This document shows, one piece after another, positions 12,201-19,283 of a stretch of 43,320 bases of DNA. The notes below the pieces were generated by a model. It did not search any database, was not told the DNA's origin, and saw only the letters and a program-made list of their open reading frames with translations. The position numbers and the translations under genes are program-made. This stretch comes from a virus: positions 1-43,320 of the IMG/VR virus record IMGVR_UViG_3300010153_000015, one strand, 5' to 3'. Position 1 is the stretch's first letter, and every line of letters begins with the position of its first letter.

Positions 12201-13746
12201 CATCTCCAATACGCACAGGCAATTGCGCTACCGTGCTGCCTACCTGGGTTACAGTTTGAAAAGATGTTTTAAACGCTGTACCGGAACCGCTAAAATCGAT
12301 CTCTGGGCCATAGGGATTTACTGCTTTAAAAACAGGATTGGCGAACATAGCCGTGTTGCCCCACCAACTATCCTGCATGTGGCCCGCCCTGGTCGCCCAC
12401 GGGTCTTCACCCAATTCATTTTCACTAACAATTCTGAGCCTTCTGTCCGGCCATAAATCACTGGGGATTTGCTGGATTATTCTGTTCAGCCTTTTGGTAA
12501 TCTCTTCGCCATCACGCCCAGAGTCAAGCATTTCTTGCCTGACCCGCCAAATATCAATCGCTGCTTTTACCCGTTCAGCGACCTGACTATTTGTTGGATA
12601 TGTATCGATGTCATTCCAGTCTTCTTCACCGCTACGTTTGGCACCGCCTCTCTTCTTCCATTCAGAAACCCAGTCAGAAGGCTGTGCGATCCAAGTGCTT
12701 TCTATAGAGCCCACTTCCTTGGATCGTTTTGCCTCCTTAAGAAAAGCATCTCTCTGCTGAACATATTGGCCAAGCACATCTATAAATGAAGCGTTGCCCA
12801 ACGCAATGTTGTTTTGCTGTTCCAAATGTTCGTTGTAAGTCTTTAATTCTTCTTCACTAGCTTTTCCTAAATGAGCCCGAATCTCAACCGTTTCATACCA
12901 GGGCCTAAACTGCCCAGTATCTGGGTGTGCTGCATCTTTGTGTGCTTTTTCTGCCGGATGACCGGGGTAAACGACGCGAGGATTAAACGTCTGATCACGA
13001 TTTCTCCACCACCTCTGGCCTCGCGATTGGCCATAATACTTTTCAGAAACAGTTTCAGCATCAACATGCCAAGGGTTGACCTTACTGGACGCCCAGGATG
13101 CGACTGATCGCACCCCGCTACCAAGAGCGCTCTCGTTAGCTATTTCTCCAAAAGATTGAAATACTCCGGGCCGAAGAGTCAGGTTCTCTGCTTGCGTGAC
13201 TCTATCCACAAGGTCTTGGCCTGAACTCTCGTGTCTAGAAGAAGTGGCTTGGAAAGATCGGGCTATAGCCTCATCTTCAGTGAGGCCCTCCGCTTGTTGA
13301 AGAGCGTCTTTTACATTGTAAAACATCCTGTCTTCAAGACGCTCTTGATACGTTGCCGTTTGAGAATAGGAGCCAGGAACAGGGAACACCGACTCCCTTG
13401 GATAAAGCTTTCTGAGAAAAACACGTTCTGCGTTATCCTCTGCCTGGCCTTCTGCTGCCCAAGCTTCCGCTGCGCGATTCGGGCTGCTCGGATGTTCGCT
13501 AATAAGATTCAAGTATTCTATGGATTTCTTATCTCTTTCCTCATCAGTCAACCCTGGGGTGGTTTCGTCAACAAACTGATTGGCCGCCTCAATGTACCTT
13601 CTTTGAAGGTCTTCACCATGCACGATGTCAATCGTTGGAGGCTCTCTCTCCATGTAGCCTTCAGGGACCGTTACAAGATCTTCGTATTCGTCATCAATAG
13701 ACGAGGTGGCTACCCTTACGGGGCCAAGAGGCGGCAGCTTAGCCAT
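262..13746 (-). CDS. Giant 4494-aa polyvalent virion/ejection-type protein with two zincin motifs and an HhH-glycosylase-like region
   Basis: One uninterrupted frame of 4494 codons, probably an internal virion protein delivered with the DNA. Visible landmarks: HELGH at 1507-1511 with NEWFAENFAEF at about 1558-1568 (possible third zinc ligand E1563 or E1567); HELVH at 1849-1853 with VKEFVAYG around E1917. Both fit gluzincin-like metalloproteases. VPGMATKIS ending near K2579-S2581, followed by IDIH with D2599, resembles the HhH-GPD glycosylase core. WDEWRGYLDPH lies near 2837-2847. Lysine/arginine-rich helices fill about 2490-2720. A hydrophobic stretch (GIFMVNLPYYVANAF) lies near 3880-3900. 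ALFDYSDLTPFE starts at 4068, a phrase I associate with other giant phage proteins. The start is four bases after the stop of the upstream 1053-aa gene. No T7- or N4-type polymerase motifs were found. Enzyme activities are inferred; existence of the gene is certain. Confidence 0.85.
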   Translation of the reverse strand: MAKLPPLGPVRVATSSIDDEYEDLVTVPEGYMEREPPTIDIVHGEDLQRRYIEAANQFVDETTPGLTDEERDKKSIEYLNLISEHPSSPNRAAEAWAAEGQAEDNAERVFLRKLYPRESVFPVPGSYSQTATYQERLEDRMFYNVKDALQQAEGLTEDEAIARSFQATSSRHESSGQDLVDRVTQAENLTLRPGVFQSFGEIANESALGSGVRSVASWASSKVNPWHVDAETVSEKYYGQSRGQRWWRNRDQTFNPRVVYPGHPAEKAHKDAAHPDTGQFRPWYETVEIRAHLGKASEEELKTYNEHLEQQNNIALGNASFIDVLGQYVQQRDAFLKEAKRSKEVGSIESTWIAQPSDWVSEWKKRGGAKRSGEEDWNDIDTYPTNSQVAERVKAAIDIWRVRQEMLDSGRDGEEITKRLNRIIQQIPSDLWPDRRLRIVSENELGEDPWATRAGHMQDSWWGNTAMFANPVFKAVNPYGPEIDFSGSGTAFKTSFQTVTQVGSTVAQLPVRIGDALGIDVPGSDFGQINTALWGSEVAEDFKKFFDNEELISDDPSVRKAEFTKMFLGKSRDDIRVNDYLLDVPSFSEFKDEFLKAQNYPVQPPQALSIYVENPDVLYLHPAIYRIIQGAKERAEDEGVYLEEYVHSDDGWETIESQLNRQKLYTLPGKIGSGVFKKMGGYEGIRKNIERQTAAREAMYGPEDRKVGDFAIQTLGNAMTDSRYLEDGTTVTIDENGAGTFLRVGGEFFAGPISEIAMDVISDPIMAIGDQFGAWDWDGRASDRGSINDSWSGMDPYGAAGFMDRLGETALGLGYDKNSSFYKASIATGLGLDFLVPVEEMGLATLARPFVGTARLRKIYKDMPGAPIALDTMRAAYLADGIYGFGSLWKKVAPVEDIADYQKAVDTATTGAAKRRADTVERLGRRDLREVIFGDPELSLAKKRMREAKSRQRGFMGWRNAIPGMGPAPLTKKFGGMHDLTSMMAGELFNKNLLQGRNPLEGFGPKFRSNVFEVMRRGGIAAEDVNRVLKDSSKMRTAKFLSEAAARLDSVDDYTKGIRESASYSRLRDELEAANERNPLNYKSLEGIDVVDSLMAMIETHAVGLARVRGLEEGSKAIETYMESLLNDIKSGRSVEPPSMTIGSRAGEVDSAKQALVDSIPADELRTVDVDLSDEAQLNALSDAAQFEIVNAVGDKARLRSMGMDMLVTLISRTTHKSDIGADLLGEISHRLAKEFADMPATAQSKFDDFVELLSRAEDNMLARFSDEATLDSVRKLFDNVLEDVSERVRRARETLDDAGEAKVSAAQANAGRAQIAQSIRALAEKGFLEVDQAAVLEALVMSLPERVLRDIRLNDQIAGIAQGASARTTELLTEGGAVDRLISSVDFFGYADEIGTMKAAESSFLIGANLDEIFEAIRYKRDDNQGFRSVAIRFLSDRKNPKTGKTYTSRELSERYVDAETWMKRQEGEVFSAEKTEQLVSQFEHALDSYKRGSDRVGPRTYQFLHELGHGVAMSFLADSEIAILSKAFRDELDDFGLFRDTPYTRNFQTMTDIQFNEWFAENFAEFVITHRLPNVVATQRGAGDLLRIFNNLMERMSNWFNSWYRRAPRARTDFHPALSTLVDRLFDDKAAGMASRREVALRRATGFQVRMADEGVFSALSRQRAGLDGQYIPDLDEVEVAQDLLRMEEELPPAELRMAEAPPTDVVQAEKSNVPTDVGLGELTLGEANAAMRQAKTGTELAEFIAENADNPVHQRIAERIKPHLGDTEVHVIEGREDIPKAVYDMEKKGTLPNKIAYKLTLISAHESRLSVVTSGLNWSPAGDAFNDVFLRGNEAFSGTTAEAALHELVHAATVRRLFDGNRPANKGTALQKATADIFDLRNQVVKLAKQAQKEKILDAATEEVLISATGNVKEFVAYGLTNKTFQDYLMTIKVEDKSMWNVFVEKIADLLGVAKKDHNALTELIRVTDELLDAPLEELASRPKTEFISLMEKPVKGAAKAPESIEMQILMKRAAEAEESLSKATAVGTKRLYERRLNTANRRIEALRESQGVAEPTTKVATGPTGSSDLLDIDGAVDRLGPDIRQVLNERDALDSGHFSEELAAEFDLSSEKIGGTPHAVVDFEVDSGLKQRVFNSEITSYQAEILKQRMGSASPLEDISTDTKFTVERIVETPEGTRIERSEVSGPVYPMLKATGFGGEQGMKVLIPGGKEGVFSFADVQYLARRPIEMITDEAAGKWWSDVGEGLFGKPDTLGNFDEIIEQYKEAYTAMVEEMYDKLHSGYGLEAKRPNIEDFFSENRFINNEARAEWAQQMEVHLMDVASQYVFAFLSMQTNLLDNQMFAAVARPRSMRDLADMVGRARAASINKGSPLTRNEANHILGFSITIGTKALKDRFGKKQILLDVETNVLPIIEIRDWTKPGGPLIEVQSVDIASLNANKIAGKARKALGRYTKFKRQVEKIESRIPKIKDAAKRRRAKSQLKKAIKEMEAADMAHRAVLNSVSSTDVIALTGDIVLSSPADTAKLLEMYDMMYEDFVKVQRGDLKQSFFERYPDEAWDAFSDRVSSMVPGMATKISAFGIYWQNPIAATISAIDIHQIGIIGKKFLKEERWQNKARGWYDDWRTIKSKAAKKHLEEVAEAQLIRKSKKNKAPSTKAIKARAKQILNDQRKRRESVSFEQFLKADKSNPGYTFWRDQLRTEITTPQRLQVHPVGVSEYRKAFPTKNIDSKKVRQVMADVKANTKLTPKQRADRVGKLEDAIKAHEHIESAEKMFGSDHPIVDKFIRDLSREKDGTKYVEVMSPDYKEVLESMARDVQERDVLGNVATRSHVIWDEWRGYLDPHVIVQPGSTMLPAVRPAALKSIIKSLEATFPEIKDPRVQADLTSRHSRLVSGLFGAGFRDLHSSFKEGRFGGTAPFEGRPLPTEMSKGALYMREGGPPSTPLNILISAGRDLSDLFNKGDASVLFKENSNALLYLMAEEFPEMMEVFTNKFDSIVGENGVTTLTGRGRAEVSDAFVDFWHSRNVDDPQVDMAFHGIKDKLAVFWRRIRHRADRTNPAVRRYFDEWLGVLNDAKKEAMFDVSDSAEFKSIPRVPLKESVLETEVVAKGGRSKEATRIDLDEGRIRHALELGDDVTEVDTFKTMQKAVEYVSREMSRTKYTNNWLSFSTRSIVPARMLPRYLEEVQLRTYSVFGDPHALKKQMKKVPKERAKLDRFGDEIIGEDGMPEWEVATEILPDGREVPVEITVFELTELQQVNLKSLLLELYADPRTKDPVRMVLGEYLGPHGDLSVLPEAHYDFITREMLRDHVVGVGTGLTKEMKKVPKSLGYAAVQNVLSSRGFKWFGGDIIVRSLKKKFKTRAPLAHVRKSKTGKETSVDTEVVSPIVKELFMRRSRQIDDIPNWIRRVQKSLKEGRMASGVWETLEGLKEVLEQPISNQSYRTLDNVEVYFDSQRGISFDVVVERLDDIQIAFADNRLMLPTERKAIELLREIDLIKRTEPERTVLRNGKVEIKDPLMREAIAEAYLVLGEGISRRLHMADDAVETIIVGMAGSPEAARKIFNRKDGSFTERGDAIALYNLFYRGEWGEVLRTFANKGYSTGTALKYPGRYNLAHAMLETIVRLRAQSIFKGLINDMTDMGMAVKVEDLAPSSIRSITEKRAFAERVRLYLNDEMKFGGVGHLVDESGSLLHEGLQSRLEGPRFLAEGGGKLQGSGPGAGLLSKQARKRLSKEGGYRRTQATMGDVVTKVVVDDLEAYTVAQDLIEKWGMKYGANIENWELTRFSDGSEALTPKLFLDEINDAVDRVAGTASARAGRSRLKTESGHLPEAEALPGLLNRAKRVKNKLHKDYINSADLMNFTMNTFSWSYRMTKMGLTSGIFMVNLPYYVANAFGAQLQVYQKVGMRGYFSSMSHPRIALEVSAALWGRTPTMRFSKIKPIVTPDGTVWSREAITKSCHEHGLSGSFLSMETARSIAADLKKNEPSFWEKMTGETEYEKLPYKEVDYPGFAGVELPGPVRSLRFYHEQLINFATFIDNYHRVALFTEGLGRGLSPADAAKSARSALFDYSDLTPFEKKYMRQIFIFYSFQRKNLDLFWDTFLTNPHRIMGQFRLARGVNRVFLDGDETLIESDYSVGRLGLMFVRNSANRMVQMNRYNAPILPAMEAIKGQLDFFSFVGSFLPTDNVILRQKRMKNQLRFMSRLNPWIQAPMAMTIQKSFFRGTKMREERIPTFWAQHDILTTGGMMLRGVGGRVRAIKEFEEQEFPGQTHVWEAAEIMNWYLLQNIWHGPVPVMPMREDTPGTSWMGDVGEVIDYTPIGLLARLQPIKGFKEGTLGVAPAGRMIDSLNRFGRAGMIIPQLLDADLKYYKHLVRIEKRGKLVDDKRLGEGEDFDKAMNALGFQIDPETGDIDFQQGPEGEPIRGARPRIGVDEGWKSILFGVQQMPTEDAAILMHYYRTQRALQGAVGELEAKTRDRPLDISDRYQPEGSD

Positions 13747-13749
13747 AGG

Positions 13750-16700
13750 TTATGTTCCTTCTGGCATTGAGTTTTGGAGAAGCTCGTCGTTTGTCGGCTC
13801 GGCAGGGACGTTCAGCAAATACCATTCGTTCATAGCGTCTCGAATCATTGCCCACCGCGCCTGATCCTCATCTGACAGTTCCTTCAACTTCTGGTCAAAC
13901 TCGTAATTGTTCGCCACCTCTCTAACCGCATCAACCAACTCGATTGAATTCTGAAAGCCTTTTCTAAGGTGTTTCAACTGGCCTTCAGGGTCTCGGCCAA
14001 TGTCGCGGACAACATCAACAACCCCTCGCTGCGTCATGGCTCCATCGGGAGTGAAGGCAGGTTGTTTTGCCTCTGGAAAGTAGCTTGACGAAGGCGTTCG
14101 TATCGGTGGAGGGGCAGGCTTGGGCTTGGGCTTGGTCTTGGTCTTGGGAAAGTAGCTTGACGAAGGCGCTTGTATCTGTGGAGCAGCGGGGGGCTCAGTT
14201 GGCACTGAGGAATCACCAACATCCTTTAATGTCCAATCAAGCCACGTATCGTACTGTTCCTGCCATAGCTCTGGCTCTTTATCAGAATCCGCAGTGATTT
14301 TTGGTTCACCACCGGGCTTCTTTGTTGGAGGGTCCATCTCGATTTCGCTTGGGTCGATAGACTCAAACTCAAACTCAAACCCACCTGGTGTAAAATCCTC
14401 CCCCACTCCGATTTCGCCAACGACCGATGGAAAATCAGGAAGGTCAGACTCCTCGTCTTCTTCCGGCTCGGGAGGAGGAGAAGGCGCAACATCAAATGTC
14501 TCGTCTTCACGAAAGTCCTGACCCAACTTCACCTTATCTGGGGCTCCACGACCTCCAAGATTTGGACCTTTTTCAGATGTTAAGCCTGGAAGAACTAATT
14601 CCCTATTGGGTTCTTCACCAGGGGTCCGCAATTCGTAGGTGTAGTCTGGCTCTGGAAGCTCTTTTTCATCAACGGAAAGGCCGGTCATCTCTTCTGCAAG
14701 ACCCCCCTCTCTCCGAAGGCCTTTGAGATCATACGGAAACAAACCATCTACACTGCCTCTCTTCCCGCCCAAGGGGCCCTCAAGACCATACTCGCGATCC
14801 CCAACACTTGACTGAAGCTGCGCCGCCTTTTCACCAAGATCTTCCCCTTCTTCCGTGCCCTCCTTTTTGCCTATATCACCAGCAGCCTTAAACATGGCCT
14901 CCTCTTCATCCTGGGTGAGGACAGCAGAGGCTGGTGCCTCAGTTCCAAGACCACGGGAAACCGGGGGCTCAATGCGGTAAGCTGGGTCGTTCTCAACAAG
15001 GAAATCAATCGCTCCAGTGGCTTCACCAGAGAAGGTAAGGTGTTGATTTTGTTTAACAAGAAGGGCCTGTAGGGCCGCCTTATTGTCTTCAAGCTCCTGC
15101 AAAGCAGCCATAGCATGGTCGTTTTTCTCGAAATTGGTCGGGGCTTCAAGTCCTGTTCCCAGGCGACTCCCTTCACGGCCCAAACCACCAGGCCCCACTT
15201 GTCCCCGCCTGCGCCGTGGCTCTGGTCGAGGCCCAACATCAGACTCTATGTCGCGGACTTGTTCTTCAAGAAGTTGAATCTCTTGACGAGTTGTGGAGAT
15301 GGTGTCTTCATCAACACTGGCTTGACCAATCGCGCCCGCGTTGAGAGATTGGATGACTAACAACCTTTCGCGGGGACCCATTGCGGACCACTCGGCTGCA
15401 ACCCCTCTTTCTGAACCGACAAGAGGCTTCAACTGATCATTGATTTGGCCGTACAAGTCATGCTGCTGTTCAGCCTTAAGTGCTCGACGCTCCTGCCTGT
15501 TAATGTTGGCAACCAAGGCCTCAATCTGTGGGTTTAAAATGTCTAACGACTCTGGGTCGCGGCTTACGCTTTCTTCAAGTTCTTTCAGTTGCCCACGAAG
15601 ACTCACTGCCGCCGCGTCGGCCTGGTGCATCTCCTGAAGCGCTGAGCCCATCCGATCCCGCGCAAACCCATATTGACCTCGAATAGCCGTTTCATTCAGA
15701 ACTTGATTCTCAACAAACTCATTCGCGATCTTTCCACGCGCTCCAGAAATCATCATCCGACTTTCTTCTAAAGTCTCACGACGTACATCCTCATCCTCGA
15801 TTCCCAAGACCTCATCAAGAATGGACTGCACATCTTCGTCAACGTACTCAAACGGTGTCATGCTTTGTGCAAAACTCTTTCGGCCAAGACGCCTCTCAAG
15901 AATGTCGCCCCTCTTGCCTTCCTGGGCTTCACGCTCAGCCATGACATCTGCGAGACGGGCCTCGTATTCCTTGATCAATCGATTGGTCTTGTCGGTCGTG
16001 ACGTTGCTTTCAAGGCCAGGCGCAGGCCCTGTACTCGATGAGGATGATGAGCCGCCTGGACCGCCGAGGGTTGGGATGTCGGCAAGCGCTTTATCGCGGC
16101 TTGCTCTTATGGCGCTTAAAGCTTGTTGATGCTCAGCCCTGCCATAAAGGCGTAATCGCTCTTCCGAAGAATTAGAACCAAAGCCGCCGAGAACTGGCTC
16201 ATCCCAAAGTGCTTGTCCAACTTGGTATTTATCATAGATAGCCGTCTTAAAAGACTCCGCTGCGTCAACCCCATGCTCCTTTCGAATCGCTAAATAAGCC
16301 TTAACAAAAAGCGTGCCGCCCTTTTCACCTTTAGGACTTTTATCATCTGGGTTTGCGTTGCCGCTTAAAGTATTCCAATAAGCAACCATGGCTTTCTGGG
16401 CGCTACCATTGTTTGTATCAAAGTAATTAGGATTAGCCGCAAACCCAGTTTTTATCCCGGCAAGGAAATTTGTTCCTTCCACTGCCATGGTCGCATCAGC
16501 CCGTGCTGCGAGACCTTGACCCTTATCCCACATACCCTGAGCACCCTCCTCTTCTTTTCTGTAATCATCTCGGGTCTCTTCTATTAGTTTAAATTGGCGT
16601 GCCTTGGCCGCGCTTTGGTCTCTAGCGCCAACGCTGGATTTTTTAGTCATCGCCTGTCGTTTGGAAATAGACGCTTGCTCTCGGTTCAGCAGGTTGTTCT

Positions 16701-16911
16701 GCAACTTAGTGATGTTCTGCCGAAGACGAATCTCCTCGTCCTTCAGGCCCCGCTCTTTAGTGGCCTGCTCGTCAAGCTCGAAACGAGCAAGCTCTTGGTT
16801 CTTCTTGTTCGTAAGCGCAACGCGCGTGTACATATAGTCTACGAAAAAGTTTGACTGCGGCGTGTAAAACGTTCCGGTTCCGAACATGGGCTGAATAGTT
16901 CTGTAAGCCAT
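13750..16911 (-). CDS. 1053-aa coiled-coil, internal-virion-like protein
   Basis: I do not recognise a named family. The N-terminus starts MAYRTIQPMFGTG, then a heptad-like, Lys/Glu/Gln-rich helical stretch covers about residues 30-130. A Ser/Gly linker (GGSSSSSSTGP) lies near 285-296, and further long helices follow to about 650. The last third is acidic and proline-rich, and contains two copies of PSSSYFP separated by a Lys/Pro-alternating spacer. These are encoded by a 72-bp imperfect duplication near 14075-14168. The gene sits between the 434-aa gene (gap 9 bases) and the giant 4494-aa gene (gap 3 bases). The three together look like an internal-virion or ejection set, comparable in position to T7 gp14-gp15-gp16. 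That comparison is positional and based on helical character; no homology is visible by eye. Confidence 0.75.
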   Translation of the reverse strand: MAYRTIQPMFGTGTFYTPQSNFFVDYMYTRVALTNKKNQELARFELDEQATKERGLKDEEIRLRQNITKLQNNLLNREQASISKRQAMTKKSSVGARDQSAAKARQFKLIEETRDDYRKEEEGAQGMWDKGQGLAARADATMAVEGTNFLAGIKTGFAANPNYFDTNNGSAQKAMVAYWNTLSGNANPDDKSPKGEKGGTLFVKAYLAIRKEHGVDAAESFKTAIYDKYQVGQALWDEPVLGGFGSNSSEERLRLYGRAEHQQALSAIRASRDKALADIPTLGGPGGSSSSSSTGPAPGLESNVTTDKTNRLIKEYEARLADVMAEREAQEGKRGDILERRLGRKSFAQSMTPFEYVDEDVQSILDEVLGIEDEDVRRETLEESRMMISGARGKIANEFVENQVLNETAIRGQYGFARDRMGSALQEMHQADAAAVSLRGQLKELEESVSRDPESLDILNPQIEALVANINRQERRALKAEQQHDLYGQINDQLKPLVGSERGVAAEWSAMGPRERLLVIQSLNAGAIGQASVDEDTISTTRQEIQLLEEQVRDIESDVGPRPEPRRRRGQVGPGGLGREGSRLGTGLEAPTNFEKNDHAMAALQELEDNKAALQALLVKQNQHLTFSGEATGAIDFLVENDPAYRIEPPVSRGLGTEAPASAVLTQDEEEAMFKAAGDIGKKEGTEEGEDLGEKAAQLQSSVGDREYGLEGPLGGKRGSVDGLFPYDLKGLRREGGLAEEMTGLSVDEKELPEPDYTYELRTPGEEPNRELVLPGLTSEKGPNLGGRGAPDKVKLGQDFREDETFDVAPSPPPEPEEDEESDLPDFPSVVGEIGVGEDFTPGGFEFEFESIDPSEIEMDPPTKKPGGEPKITADSDKEPELWQEQYDTWLDWTLKDVGDSSVPTEPPAAPQIQAPSSSYFPKTKTKPKPKPAPPPIRTPSSSYFPEAKQPAFTPDGAMTQRGVVDVVRDIGRDPEGQLKHLRKGFQNSIELVDAVREVANNYEFDQKLKELSDEDQARWAMIRDAMNEWYLLNVPAEPTNDELLQNSMPEGT
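14075..14168. repeat. Direct repeat, 22-bp identical cores 72 bp apart
   Basis: The 22-bp core at 14075-14096 recurs at 14147-14168, and the similarity continues beyond the core. It encodes the repeated PSSSYFP peptide in the C-terminal part of the 1053-aa protein. Between the cores is a 6-bp-periodic GGGCTT/GGTCTT run that encodes alternating Lys-Pro and Lys-Thr. Confidence 0.85.
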
Positions 16912-16920
16912 GGTGTCTCC

Positions 16921-18225
16921 TTACGGTGTCGCAGCTTGCGTAGTGGCAGCATCAGCAGCGGCCTTAGCTGCGGCTTGAGCCGCTTTTTCAGCCTTAAGCT
17001 GAACGTATGCGTAAGCCCTGGCCAGTTCTGTCTGGTCTTTTGCACCAGACGATAGGTTGTAAAACATGTCTTGGTACTGAGGGTCCAGCTTGGCAATGTC
17101 GGTAGACATGACCTCGATTCCTCTGTTGACACCAAACTGAGCGGCAACTGGGGCGAGACCTTTTAAGAGACCCTCCACTGCCTGCATTCTTGCAGTTCTG
17201 ATTTGAGAAACATAGGCCACTGCGGAGTTGTATTTGGCCGTCTTTTCTTTTGCGGCTTCAAGCCCAAGCGCAGTAGCGTTCGCCTCAAGCTCGGCTTCCC
17301 CCACTGTGAAGGCGCTCATCATTGCATTTCTAATGTCTTGCTGCGCTCCAGCATCCACGTTGCCCGCTGACGCGGCTATGTCTTCCTGCATCCCACGACC
17401 AAGCTCGGTGCGACGATTTAACGCTGCGCGTCCTCGATCCATGGACTCTCTACGAACCTGTTCCCCGTACTTCTGTGGAGCATCGCCGCCCCACTCATCC
17501 ACGGTCTCTTGGGCTAACTTTTGTGCTTCAGTTGGTATGAATGCTGACGCAGCTTGGAGTCCGCCTATGCCTAAAGCTAACCCTGTTTGCACACCAATGT
17601 CTTTCCATCGATTAGCTGAATCTATCTGCGCAGCAGTCTTAGGCGGACCCTGCTTTGGATCTGGGGTAGTGCCAAGTGTTTGGATTGTGGCGTCTTGTAT
17701 TGGGAAGGGTACACTTGGGCTGCCACCAGGTGCGCCAAGCGCGGCGTCAACGGACAGCGCCTCGCGGTCCACCGCCGCTTGCTGTTGTTGGTTTGCTTGA
17801 TATTGCTTAAACTGAGAAGAGCCCATCGGGACGCCGCCAACAGAGAAGAATCCTGCTTGCTGCCCAGGCTCATACAGGCTGGGGTCTTGACCCCTGTACC
17901 CAGGTTGCGCTGGTTGCGCTGGTTGTGCTGGCTGTGCAGGATAGAAACTGAGGTCGTCCTCACCGGGTTGTACATCAAACTCAGAAATCAGTCGACCCAT
18001 GGCGTCGTATCGATTCGGCGGGGTTTGGGGTTGAGCCATGATTTCTTCGAATGCTTGGCCTGACCTCTGGGCATACGCCGCCTGCGCTGCTGCACGTGCC
18101 CGTGCGCTTGCTTCATGCATACTCGAAAGTGCCGTCGCGGAGCCGGTGGCTCCGTACCCAGGATCTCCTGGCACGCTTACCCAGCCTCCTTGCATATTAT
18201 TTCTTTGTGGGTCCCAATAAGGCAT
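16921..18225 (-). CDS. 434-aa internal-virion-like protein (T7 gp14-like by position)
   Basis: The N-terminal half is low-complexity, Gln/Pro/Gly-rich and probably disordered. It includes four tandem PAQ units (about residues 97-108) encoded by 9-bp repeats around 17905-17940. From about residue 205 there is a hydrophobic Gly/Ala segment (GLALGIGGLQAASAF), then long Ala/Glu/Gln-rich helices ending in an Ala/Lys-rich tail. One membrane-active segment followed by amphipathic helices fits the small internal core proteins of short-tailed phages, which insert in the outer membrane during ejection. The gene lies just upstream of the 1053-aa and 4494-aa genes and three bases after the stop of the glycine-zipper gene. 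The role is inferred from composition and context. Confidence 0.7.
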   Translation of the reverse strand: MPYWDPQRNNMQGGWVSVPGDPGYGATGSATALSSMHEASARARAAAQAAYAQRSGQAFEEIMAQPQTPPNRYDAMGRLISEFDVQPGEDDLSFYPAQPAQPAQPAQPGYRGQDPSLYEPGQQAGFFSVGGVPMGSSQFKQYQANQQQQAAVDREALSVDAALGAPGGSPSVPFPIQDATIQTLGTTPDPKQGPPKTAAQIDSANRWKDIGVQTGLALGIGGLQAASAFIPTEAQKLAQETVDEWGGDAPQKYGEQVRRESMDRGRAALNRRTELGRGMQEDIAASAGNVDAGAQQDIRNAMMSAFTVGEAELEANATALGLEAAKEKTAKYNSAVAYVSQIRTARMQAVEGLLKGLAPVAAQFGVNRGIEVMSTDIAKLDPQYQDMFYNLSSGAKDQTELARAYAYVQLKAEKAAQAAAKAAADAATTQAATP

Positions 18226-18228
18226 ATC

Positions 18229-18705
18229 TCAACTCCATCCAAACTTGTTCATTACAGTTCTGCGATACGGGTCCATCGGCATTCTGCCACCGGCTTGCAT
18301 TGGCATGCTGGATGCCAAGACGCTCATGTCAGACGGGGCTGCTGGCAAGGAAACGGATCGCATTGTACCGCCTCCTTTTGACGCCGTCGCTGCTGCTGCT
18401 TGGGCTGAACGAGAGGCATCCTCTGACATTCTTTCGAGCTTCTTTGCCTGCTTGGCCTTTTCGTTCTCAGCTTTCCGGTCATAGTCGTCCATGAACATCC
18501 CGGCGACACCGCCGACAAGGAAACCAACACCAGCGCCAATAGCAGTGCCAATACCTGGGGCAACCCCAGTGCCAATCGTTGCACCAAGCGAAGCGTATTC
18601 GGCACCCATCGTAAGACCGCTCTTTGCAGACGCTTCTACCTCCTTTCTCCAAGACGCTTTCTTCTCTTCGTCAGAGAGGCCAGTACCGCCGTATGCATCA
18701 GCCAT
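18229..18705 (-). CDS. Small glycine-zipper membrane-active protein
   Basis: This 158-aa protein has a clear glycine-zipper hydrophobic stretch at about residues 38-72, with repeated Gly every three to four residues (GATIGTGVAPGIGTAIGAGVG). A Lys/Glu-rich amphipathic helix (about 75-100) and an Ala/Gly/Ser-rich region follow. Glycine zippers form oligomeric membrane helices, so a role in the ejection channel or in lysis (pore) is possible. The position next to the internal-virion-like genes favours ejection. The start codon overlaps the stop of the upstream appendage gene as TAATG at 18705, implying coupled translation. No holin family is recognisable. Confidence 0.65.
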   Translation of the reverse strand: MADAYGGTGLSDEEKKASWRKEVEASAKSGLTMGAEYASLGATIGTGVAPGIGTAIGAGVGFLVGGVAGMFMDDYDRKAENEKAKQAKKLERMSEDASRSAQAAAATASKGGGTMRSVSLPAAPSDMSVLASSMPMQAGGRMPMDPYRRTVMNKFGWS

Positions 18706-19283
18706 TATGGATTCCCCGAAGAAATGATAAACCAGTTAGTCCCGTTCGATATAATAGTAACCCATGAGTACCTATCACTATAGGTTTTTGTGGCTGCCCC
18801 ATCAATGGTTTCAGACCCGTTAGCGGCTAAAATCACAGCGTTTGCAGCGAAGAGCTTCTTAAAGCTCAACACCATATTTGTGCATGTTGCCGCTGCTGGA
18901 AGCCCAACGGTAACATCACCGCCTGATGTGCCCACCAAGTAAAAGGTTGCTGTCCCAACGGTGACATCGCCATCAGAGGTGATGACCGTGCCTGCGTGCA
19001 AGCCTATTCTTTTGAAAGACCAATCGTCGGTAAGATCGGCAGCAGCAGCAGGAATTGCTCCCGCCATAGCTATTGGGTTATTCGCTCTTTGCGCTAACGA
19101 AGTTGCTGTAGATATTTCTGCGGACAATTCTCTGGAAAGCTGGTTTTTTCCTATCGTTTGTCTTGGAATATCTCTGCTTTGAATTCTGATCGAACGCATT
19201 GAGGTAGACTCAAGCTCTTCAACAAGCCCGTCAAAATCACGCTGATCCGGTGCCTTTGAAGAATGTCGCCCCTTCCAAGCCAT
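18705..19283 (-). CDS. Tail fibre/appendage-like protein, 192 aa
   Basis: The N-terminus (MAWKGRHSSKAPDQRDFDGLVEEL) is followed by a short helical region. The C-terminal half is beta-rich, with TVITSDGDVTVG, GGDVTVGLPAA, and the phrase ETIDGAA...YSWVTIISNGTNWFIISSG at the extreme C-terminus. That last arrangement (energy-minimum 'tiDG', 'vtiiSnGtnW') is common at the ends of phage tail-fibre and tailspike modules. It is coupled to the upstream gene by a TAATG overlap at 19283. A host-recognition or fibre-adaptor role is inferred. Its short length suggests an adaptor or head fibre rather than a full-length fibre. Confidence 0.65.
   Translation of the reverse strand: MAWKGRHSSKAPDQRDFDGLVEELESTSMRSIRIQSRDIPRQTIGKNQLSRELSAEISTATSLAQRANNPIAMAGAIPAAAADLTDDWSFKRIGLHAGTVITSDGDVTVGTATFYLVGTSGGDVTVGLPAAATCTNMVLSFKKLFAANAVILAANGSETIDGAATKTYSDRYSWVTIISNGTNWFIISSGNP

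Noticed and set aside
17905-17940. 9-bp tandem repeat near the start of the 434-aa gene as a possible regulatory or CRISPR-like array
   Set aside because: It simply encodes four PAQ units in frame within a low-complexity protein segment.
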